A DNA stretch of 6,777 nucleotides from Acidobacteriaceae bacterium (GTDB taxonomy: Bacteria > Acidobacteriota > Terriglobia > Terriglobales > Acidobacteriaceae), in the NCBI GenBank assembly GCA_003165455.1, contig PLUJ01000199.1, forward strand, positions 12,719 to 19,495. The letters run 5' to 3'. Positions 1 through 4,488 of the stretch are shown here, piece by piece. The position numbers and the translations under genes are program-made. The notes below the pieces were generated by a model. That model saw nothing but the letters and a program-made list of their open reading frames with translations, was not told the origin of the DNA and made no database searches. Position 1 is the stretch's first letter. The number at the start of each line of letters is the position of its first letter.

Positions 1-738
1 CTCGTGGCGTATGGGATTCCGTGTCTTCTCTCTGTGGTGACGACGTTTATTGTCTTGCGATGGATTTTTCGAAAACATCTCTGCGCGTCCATTGATGGCG
101 AGGTGGAATACAAACCATTGCCAAGCGAAGGCAGGCTGGTCCTGATTGGATTGGCCCTCATGGTAGCTGTCTTGTTAGCAGCATCGTCGTTCGGTAAAGA
201 TTTAGGATTGCGCACGTGTCTCGCGGCTCTGGCAATTACGGTCGTGGTTTCGTTCAGGGCACGACGTAGCCCACTTCAACTTGCCACTGAGATCAGTTGG
301 TCCACGCTTGCCCTTGTCGTGGGGCTTTTTGTAATGGTGGATGCAATTGAAACCATTGGCGCCATGCAACTGACACAAGAATGGCTGGCATGGGTGCAAA
401 GGATCGGCTCCGCAACCGGCACGTTGATCACGGGGTTCGCGGTTGGTGTAGCAAACAATCTGGTAAACAATCTCCCACTTGGCTTGATCGCCGGCAGTAC
501 CCTGCATTCCGCTCACGCGAAGGGTCTGATCGCTGACGCGGTCCTGATTGGGGTTGATCTCGGACCGAACCTGTCAATCACAGGATCGCTCGCAACCATC
601 CTTTGGCTGATCGCCCTGCGTAAGGAAAAAATTGATGTGAGTTTCTGGGACTTTCTCAAAGTTGGCATCGTGGCCATGCCGCTCGCACTCCTTGCCTCAC
701 TCGGCGGAGCGATCTTAATGCATTTTCTTGCGCCCTAA
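1..738 (+). CDS. arsB: ArsB-family arsenite efflux permease, C-terminal part (5' end outside window)
   Basis: The frame is open from the first base, so the start lies upstream; 245 residues are visible against roughly 420-430 for a full ArsB. ArsB is an inner-membrane permease that exports arsenite or antimonite, alone or with the ArsA ATPase. About seven hydrophobic segments can be seen, separated by short basic loops such as RWIFRKH near the left edge and ALRKEKID near residue 205. The most diagnostic block is the C-terminal GVDLGPNLSITGSLATILW (about residues 184-202), which matches the family's G-x-D-L-G-P-x-x-x-x-x-G-S-L-A-T-x-L-W pattern, preceded by a VANNLVNNLP segment typical of the ArsB/NhaD ion-transporter fold. 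TAA ends it at 736-738. No other ars gene is visible. A related anion or sodium/proton antiporter of the same superfamily is the main alternative. Confidence 0.8.
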   Translation, partial: LVAYGIPCLLSVVTTFIVLRWIFRKHLCASIDGEVEYKPLPSEGRLVLIGLALMVAVLLAASSFGKDLGLRTCLAALAITVVVSFRARRSPLQLATEISWSTLALVVGLFVMVDAIETIGAMQLTQEWLAWVQRIGSATGTLITGFAVGVANNLVNNLPLGLIAGSTLHSAHAKGLIADAVLIGVDLGPNLSITGSLATILWLIALRKEKIDVSFWDFLKVGIVAMPLALLASLGGAILMHFLAP

Positions 739-1094
739 TCTCTGTGCCTCTAATCACCGCGCTTGAGGAGAACAGAAAATGAACGCTAGCTCGATCATTC
801 CATTCATCATCCTGGGGGGAGACTCTACAATCTTGCGGAGCGGCAATGAACGGCCAGCTCAAATGGTGGTTAACTACTGGAACCACCGCCAATGCTGCGA
901 AGTCCCAGGACCGTGGCAAAGCCCCGGAGCCCCCCCCCGGCGTGGAGCGATTTCCCCCGAGATGACCAGTTAGGTACTGTGTGCAATTGTGTATGACCTA
1001 TATTGACCAGCCGAGCCGGATTCTTGAGCGATATGATTTAGCCTCTTTTTGAACGGTGCGGCATTCCTCGATTGAATGATCGTGCAAAGGGACA
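739..1094. other. Intergenic stretch between arsB and the regulator; no convincing gene
   Basis: This 356-base gap holds one weak small ORF (779-973, listed separately), a perfect 7-bp inverted repeat GGTGGTT/AACCACC (865-871 and 881-887, 9-base loop) without a following T-run, and a run of nine C residues at 930-938. The last 110 bases are AT-richer and probably hold the promoter of the downstream regulator. A TATATT at 999-1004 is a possible -10 box but lacks a good -35 partner. I see no terminator with a clear U-tract after arsB. Confidence 0.5.
779..973 (+). CDS. Doubtful small ORF with a good ribosome binding site
   Basis: The ATG is preceded by GAGGAG at 765-770 with 8 bases of spacing, a better Shine-Dalgarno site than that of the downstream regulator gene. 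The 64-residue product begins with a hydrophobic MNASSIIPFIILGG stretch, then becomes proline- and arginine-rich (GPWQSPGAPPRRG) through the poly-C run. It matches no family I recognise. The good start and poor tail suggest either a decayed or frameshifted gene whose start survives, or chance. It is kept only because of the ribosome binding site. Confidence 0.2.
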   Translation: MNASSIIPFIILGGDSTILRSGNERPAQMVVNYWNHRQCCEVPGPWQSPGAPPRRGAISPEMTS

Positions 1095-1748
1095 ATGGCG
1101 AACGAACGTGCGCGCGGTTTCAGCCCCGCTGGGATGACTTTGCGGAACTACCGAGACAACGAGATCATCTTTTCCCAAGGGGACCCAGCCGATGCTTTGT
1201 TCTACGTTAAGAGCGGCACGGTGAAACTCACGGTATCTGCCACGCGCCGCAAGAAAGCTATAATCGCCGTCCTGTTACGACGCAGCTTTTTTGGCGAAGG
1301 CTGTCTCGCCGGGCAACCTCTGCGGATGTACACGGCGCGATCACTTGGACATTCCAGTATCACTCATATGGGGAAGGAAAGTGCTGTTCGCACGCTCAAA
1401 CGAGATCCAAAATTCGCAAAGCTTTTTGTTGCGTACCTGCTTTCCCGCGTCATTCGAGTTGAGGAAGACTTGGCGGATCAGTTCTTTAACTTCAGCGAAA
1501 AGAGACTGGCACGGGTTCTGTTGCTGTTTGGAGAGATAATCAAGGAATCAAAGCCGGAGCATTCCCTGAAGGTGAGCCAAGCAACCCTCGCGGAGATGGT
1601 GGGCACCACCCGCGCAAGGGTAAGCAAATTTATGAACGGGTTCAGCAAGAAGGGCTTCGTCCACTACAACGGCGGCTTGCAAATCAATAGCGCTCTGATC
1701 GCGAACTTCTTGCAAAGCCGACCTATGTCCATCGTCACAAGAAGGTAA
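1095..1748 (+). CDS. Crp/Fnr-family transcriptional regulator
   Basis: This 217-residue cytoplasmic DNA-binding protein has the usual family length and order. An N-terminal cyclic-nucleotide-binding-like beta barrel covers about residues 15-100 (NEIIFSQGDPADALFYVKSG is typical), a long dimer helix about 105-130, and a winged helix-turn-helix about 135-205, with VSQATLAEMVGTTRARVSKF (160-179) as the HTH. The phosphate-binding cassette region FFGEGCLAGQ...TARS keeps the G-E pair, but tyrosine stands where CRP has the cAMP-contacting arginine, so cAMP is unlikely as ligand. There is a single cysteine (C70) and no N-terminal cysteine cluster, so it is not an FNR-type iron-sulfur sensor. The effector is unknown. 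The start at 1095 has AAAGGG at 1086-1091, only 3 bases away; the in-frame ATG at 1134 is an alternative. There is no evidence linking it to arsB. Confidence 0.88.
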   Translation: MANERARGFSPAGMTLRNYRDNEIIFSQGDPADALFYVKSGTVKLTVSATRRKKAIIAVLLRRSFFGEGCLAGQPLRMYTARSLGHSSITHMGKESAVRTLKRDPKFAKLFVAYLLSRVIRVEEDLADQFFNFSEKRLARVLLLFGEIIKESKPEHSLKVSQATLAEMVGTTRARVSKFMNGFSKKGFVHYNGGLQINSALIANFLQSRPMSIVTRR

Positions 1749-1983
1749 AAGCAGGCTGCTATTGAACACTGAGTTTCCTGATGACGCGCTCATACACGCG
1801 CCGTGGGATGCGGATGGACCTATAACTCCGCTTCTTTGCTTGCCGCTCCACGATGTGCACGCCGGATTCACTCTCAAAACAGGCGAGACCATTTGCGGGG
1901 AATAGGTGGGGGCATTGTTGGGCGTGTGAGTGAAAGTGAGCGGATGGATTCTAACGGGAAGGCTGCAACTGATTGAAAAGGTT
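1749..1983. other. Intergenic stretch with no recognised feature
   Basis: These 235 bases lie between the regulator's stop codon and the tRNA fragment. I see no ORF with coding character, no strong terminator and no repeat. By the orientation of the tRNA fragment this would be the original chromosomal sequence downstream of the tRNA-Met gene. Confidence 0.5.
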
Positions 1984-2028
1984 TGGTTGCGGGGGGTGGA
2001 TTTGAACCACCGACCTTTGGGTTATGAG
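1984..2028 (-). tRNA. 3' half of a tRNA-Met (CAT) gene; truncated, probable attachment site
   Basis: Read on the minus strand, 2028 to 1984 gives the anticodon loop CTCATAA (anticodon CAT), the 3' side of the anticodon stem CCCAA, a variable loop, a perfect T arm GGTGG-TTCAAAT-CCACC, the acceptor 3' strand CCCCGCA, discriminator A and encoded CCA. A complete gene would need TGCGGGG about 30 bases further right for the acceptor 5' strand, and a D arm. Neither is present: homology stops at the anticodon loop, leaving only a weak TTGAA where TTGGG would be expected. It cannot give a functional tRNA. A 3' tRNA half of this kind is the standard product of integrase-mediated insertion into a tRNA gene, the intact copy lying at the other end of the element. 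Confidence 0.9.
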
Positions 2029-2052
2029 TTCAAAGGGAAACTGATACCAAAC

Positions 2053-2094
2053 AACTTACAAGCGCACGGATGACACCTAAGCACCTGTAAGTAC
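2053..2094. repeat. Imperfect inverted repeat near the attachment site
   Basis: ACTTACA at 2054-2060 is the exact complement of TGTAAGT at 2086-2092, with 25 bases between. It extends by two more positions on the inner side with one mismatch. It sits 25 bases inside the tRNA fragment, between the presumed core and the AGTCCC repeats, so it could be an integrase or accessory-protein site. It is short enough to be chance. Confidence 0.35.
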
Positions 2095-2112
2095 GCGCAA
2101 GAAACGCACCTC

Positions 2113-2167
2113 AGTCCCTCGTTTAGTCCCTAGTCCCCAATTAGTCCCCAGTCCCTCGTTAGTCCCC
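2113..2167. repeat. Cluster of six AGTCCC direct repeats, candidate integrase arm sites
   Basis: AGTCCC occurs at 2113, 2125, 2132, 2143, 2150 and 2161. The spacings are 12, 7, 11, 7 and 11, so the cluster is about two and a half copies of an 18-19-base unit made of a long (AGTCCCTCGTT) and a short (AGTCCCC) half. All copies point the same way. They lie about 85 bases inside the tRNA fragment and 50 bases past the toxin stop codon, in non-coding DNA. Arrays of short direct repeats beside an attachment core are typical of arm-type binding sites of tyrosine integrases; that role is inferred from position. Confidence 0.6.
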
Positions 2168-2214
2168 GTTTTGCGTCCAGACCGATTTGATCGACCCGAG
2201 CGTTCTGGCGCCCT

Positions 2215-3006
2215 TCACGCGTTCCGCTCAAAACCTTGTCTGAAGGTGTCGATCTGGGCGCGAGCGTCTTCCTCGACATGGTCGCCGACTCCTCTAGCTC
2301 GGACGAACGCCATCCACGCTGGATTGGCTTCATTCAACGCATCGAGAAACGCGTAAACAACCTGAGCTTCGTCGTCCGCGCAAAGCGCACGCAGATCAAG
2401 ACCCATCAGAAAGGCAGGAGCCAATCCAAAGTCCTGGAGCGCAGCATCTATCACTACGTCCGAGAATATCCGCTCGCTGTCGGCTTCATATTGCAGAAGC
2501 AGGCCCCGTATGTCATCCAAGTCCTTGACTCGCCGCTGCGGATCGTCCATGAACGCGACGATTTTCAGCAGCATCAGCGCCGTCGATGAGATCACTTTCA
2601 GCGTGAGATCTGGAGCAAGTTGAACCGGCTGAGCGGTCGCGAATACGTGGTCGAATCCCACCAGACTCATCGTGAACTGACTAATGGGCCATGTGATCCG
2701 CTTGGCTTCCCGAAGCTTGGGTCCAGCTGGGATCAGGTCCAGGATCGTTGCCTGGGCGCTCCGCCATCGGTGCTCACGGTTTGCGAAACGGACCCAGCCG
2801 TCTGCAAGAAGTCGGCGTTCCAGCTCTGCGAATTCGTCAAGGTCCAAGGCGACGGCGAAATCGATGTCTCCGGTATGCCGGGACTCCGCTGGAAAATGTA
2901 TCTGGTACGCAATGGCCCCGATGATTACAAGCTCCGCTCCGAGGGCCGCACAATGGTGTCGCAGGACTCGGAGGTCAGCAATTTGGTTGTCGGTAAGTTC
3001 GGGCAT
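2215..3006 (-). CDS. abiEii: AbiEii-like nucleotidyltransferase toxin (type IV toxin-antitoxin)
   Basis: This 263-residue cytoplasmic protein belongs to the DNA polymerase beta-like nucleotidyltransferase fold. The active-site block is GAIAYQIHF...RHTGDIDFAV with D47 and D49 as the metal-binding pair and D90 (ILDLIP) as a likely third acidic residue. The AbiEii-type downstream motif is also present: K148 in LLKIVAF, then R158/R159 and K161-D162 with D165 in RRVKDLDDI. Family members are thought to transfer nucleotides to an RNA target, in studied relatives a tRNA, and so stop growth during phage infection. Length is near the family norm. The ATG at 3006 starts 3 bases after the stop codon of the partner gene, so the two are one operon and probably translationally coupled. 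The usual second glycine or serine after G30 is alanine, a mild deviation. The substrate is unknown. Confidence 0.85.
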   Translation of the reverse strand: MPELTDNQIADLRVLRHHCAALGAELVIIGAIAYQIHFPAESRHTGDIDFAVALDLDEFAELERRLLADGWVRFANREHRWRSAQATILDLIPAGPKLREAKRITWPISQFTMSLVGFDHVFATAQPVQLAPDLTLKVISSTALMLLKIVAFMDDPQRRVKDLDDIRGLLLQYEADSERIFSDVVIDAALQDFGLAPAFLMGLDLRALCADDEAQVVYAFLDALNEANPAWMAFVRARGVGDHVEEDARAQIDTFRQGFERNA

Positions 3007-3009
3007 CGC

Positions 3010-4047
3010 TCAGGTGAGGAATTCGCGTTTGAGTTCTTCCGCTGCCTCGTGCGCTCTTGGATCGGAAGAATACATCAGCTCGGCATAGATCAACCACGGA
3101 TGCGCGAGAGGGAACGGCTCGATTTCTCGCCAAAACGGGATGGTACCGAAGGAACGCAGAAAAATGAGTGGCCCTGCCTTGTCAGGAATGATCCGCAACT
3201 GACGACGAAGTTGGTCAGGGAACGAGTCGACGAAGATTGGCAGTTCCAACCCTCGATAAAACTTCTGGAGAGCCTGAGCAGCCGGCCCGCCAGTTACCGA
3301 CCACCGAATTGATAGGTCTGCAAAAGGCTTTCGGACGCTGGCGAGCATGTCGTCTAGGTCTCTGTCGGAGGACCGGAAACGCCCGATTAGAAGTTTCGGA
3401 CGCAGAGCGAACTCATATCCTCTCAACAGCTCGTCCTGTAATCGCGATTTGTCGCTGATATCAAAGCCGTGCCCCGATTCTCGCAGTACTCCGCGCTCGA
3501 CCAACTGCTGTCGAACCTTCGCAACATTGCTTTTGCTCAACCCGGACGCTTCAGCCAGTTGACGAACGGACCAGCTTCCCGCTAGTTCCTTCGTGGCGAA
3601 GGTGAACAACAATTGAGCAATTGCGGGGCTGACCCGCTTGCCTTCTTTTGAAACGGCATTCTCTTTGTTTCCGATGATCGTACGCTCATAGTTTTGACCG
3701 AGCACGAGGTGCATGTTGCCAGCTTGGTCCACAAAGTTTATTCGTGATTCGATCAATCGCTCGGCAGAAGGCCGGGGGATGTAGCGTGCCAACAGCAAGA
3801 GGGGCTTGCGATGTACTCTTGCATAGAGTTTGGCATGAGCGACGAGGGCATTGAGTATCCCTCGGTCCAGATACGACCGCTTCTGTTCCACGAGGAAGGA
3901 GTAGGTTCCTTTGGGAGTGCGCACCTTGAGGGTGCCGTCGATTCCTTGATCGCGGCCAAGGTTCTTCGGAGAGAAATCCAGATCGCTGATGAAGTGCAGG
4001 GTCCGGAGCTGCTCTAGAAAAGGAGTCAATGGAGGTTCAACTCGCAT
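3010..4047 (-). CDS. abiEi: AbiEi-like antitoxin/autoregulator with nuclease-like N-terminal domain
   Basis: The open frame extends to 4206, but the first 53 codons overlap the promoter and do not look conserved. I place the start at ATG 4047 (345 residues), with ATG 4056 as the other choice. An N-terminal domain (about 1-118) contains I-D-G-T-L (D37) and V-E-Q-K-R (E54, K56), then RLIESRINFVDQAGNMHL, the pattern of PD-(D/E)XK-fold proteins and of the AbiEi family. A winged helix-turn-helix follows (about 154-190, SWSVRQLAEASGLSKSNVAKV), then a C-terminal domain with TGGPAAQALQKFYRG. In type IV systems the antitoxin counters the toxin without needing a stable complex and represses its own operon by binding inverted repeats at the promoter. 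Such repeats are present at 4051-4101. TGA at 3010-3012 is 3 bases before the toxin gene. Confidence 0.82.
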   Translation of the reverse strand: MRVEPPLTPFLEQLRTLHFISDLDFSPKNLGRDQGIDGTLKVRTPKGTYSFLVEQKRSYLDRGILNALVAHAKLYARVHRKPLLLLARYIPRPSAERLIESRINFVDQAGNMHLVLGQNYERTIIGNKENAVSKEGKRVSPAIAQLLFTFATKELAGSWSVRQLAEASGLSKSNVAKVRQQLVERGVLRESGHGFDISDKSRLQDELLRGYEFALRPKLLIGRFRSSDRDLDDMLASVRKPFADLSIRWSVTGGPAAQALQKFYRGLELPIFVDSFPDQLRRQLRIIPDKAGPLIFLRSFGTIPFWREIEPFPLAHPWLIYAELMYSSDPRAHEAAEELKREFLT

Positions 4048-4050
4048 AGC

Positions 4051-4101
4051 GTCCATTATTATGCCATGTCCATTACTAATGGACAACAAGAAATATGGAC
4101 A
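4051..4101. promoter_or_regulatory. Operator cluster: TGTCCATTA half-sites around a perfect palindrome
   Basis: A perfect 19-base palindrome, TGTCCATTA-C-TAATGGACA, spans 4067-4085. Two further half-sites flank it: GTCCATTA at 4051-4058 in the left-arm orientation, and ATGGACA at 4095-4101 in the right-arm orientation. The palindrome fills the spacer between the -35 and -10 boxes of the toxin-antitoxin promoter, and the left half-site covers the expected transcription start. This is a classic repressor-operator layout and fits the known autoregulation of AbiE operons through the antitoxin's winged helix. Confidence 0.75.
4058..4086 (-). promoter_or_regulatory. Promoter of the AbiE operon (extended -10)
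   Basis: On the minus strand TTGTCC (4086-4081) is followed by a 17-base spacer and CATAAT (4063-4058). A TG one base upstream of the -10 box gives an extended -10. Both boxes are close to the sigma-70 consensus. Transcription should start around 4050-4052, downstream of ATG 4056 and only a few bases before ATG 4047, so translation would be leaderless or nearly so. Confidence 0.7.
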
Positions 4102-4347
4102 TGGGCTCCTGAAGGAAACGCGGGCACGGCTACCCGAACCGCGACCAAACTCTAGAAGATCCCGAGTACGAAGGATTGCCGGTAAGCCGGAAGTTCGGCG
4201 GATCACTCCAATACAACGCGTTCCCGATCCCTATCTTGCAGTCGCGGCAAAAATGGCTCTCGCTGAGCGATTTGGGCTGTTGGCAAGTTTCCCTCGAAAG
4301 GAATTCAGCGGCTAATCGCGGATAAGTGGATATGCTAAACTTTCTCC
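4102..4347. other. Non-coding gap between the AbiE promoter and the retron ncRNA
   Basis: This stretch separates the two divergent units. One plus-strand frame stays open for 70 codons (4113-4322, stop 4323-4325) and reads like protein (PEYEGLPVSRKFGGSLQYNA), but it has no ATG or ribosome binding site and I cannot place it in a family. It may be a gene remnant. Just before the ncRNA, TATGCT at 4331-4336 is a possible -10 box that would put the RNA start at about 4343-4345, close to the a1 arm. No clear -35 box is seen. Confidence 0.4.
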
Positions 4348-4358
4348 GCCTACAGTCA

Positions 4359-4397
4359 GATCTTTTGCCGCGGTTCGCGGCAAGTGACAACAATGTT
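4359..4397 (+). ncRNA. msr part: branch G and two hairpins
   Basis: After the branch G candidate (4359) comes a strong hairpin, TTGCCGCG (4365-4372) with CGCGGCAA (4376-4383), 8 pairs with a GTT loop. AGTG follows, then a small hairpin AAC-AAT-GTT (4389-4397). This order matches my recollection of the Ec67 msr. The boundary between msr and msd is approximate. Confidence 0.75.
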
Positions 4398-4460
4398 AGG
4401 GTCTTTGCTGGCAACTCGCCATGTGCGACGATATGCCTGCGCTCTGAGTTACGCAAAGGA
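4398..4460 (+). ncRNA. msd part: template for msDNA of about 60-65 nt
   Basis: CTTTGC (4403-4408) pairs with GCAAAG (4453-4458). After a two-base bulge (4409-4410), GCAACTC (4411-4417) pairs with GAGTTAC (4446-4452) with one mismatch that becomes a G-T wobble in the DNA. This gives a near-continuous 13-bp stem capped by about 28 bases. By analogy with Ec67 the msDNA would begin opposite A4460 with TCCTTTGCG. Length and end points are inference. Confidence 0.75.
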
Positions 4461-4488
4461 GTGACTGTAGGCACTTTGTACCGACAAT

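Larger units (their letters stand above)
4348..4472 (+). ncRNA. Retron ncRNA (msr-msd), Ec67/Eco2-like
   Basis: The region has the parts of a retron primer-template RNA in order. Arm a1, GCCTACAGTCA (4348-4358), is perfectly complementary over 11 bases to a2, TGACTGTAGGC (4462-4472). G4359, directly after a1 in the context CA-G-AT, fits the branching guanosine. The msr hairpin is at 4365-4383, and an msd template with a long hairpin runs to GCAAAGGAGTG just before a2. The same landmarks (CAGAT after a1, a hairpin then AGTG, and AAGGAGTG before a2) are what I recall of the Ec67 RNA. The reverse transcriptase uses the 2'-OH of the branch G as primer and copies msd into msDNA, which with the RNA and protein forms the resting retron complex. 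The exact transcript ends are not fixed by sequence. The a2 arm ends 16 bases before the protein's start codon. Confidence 0.9.

Noticed and set aside
202..516. Minus-strand ORFs opposite arsB
   Set aside because: They overlap a clear membrane transporter and have no recognisable protein features.
1984..2060. A complete tRNA-Met gene
   Set aside because: No D arm or matching 5' acceptor strand (TGCGGGG) is present upstream on the minus strand; only the 3' half is there.
2113..2167. CRISPR array
   Set aside because: The repeat unit is only 6-11 bases with 1-6 bases between copies, there are no spacer-sized unique segments, and no cas gene is nearby.
2620..3312. 230-codon plus-strand ORF opposite the AbiE genes
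   Set aside because: It spans the junction of two well-supported minus-strand genes on the opposite strand, and its translation shows no family motif. It is a shadow of their codon bias.
4057..4206. N-terminal extension of the AbiEi frame up to ATG 4206
   Set aside because: It overlaps the strong promoter and operator, is rich in arginine and serine without domain character, and the family-like sequence starts only after residue 54.
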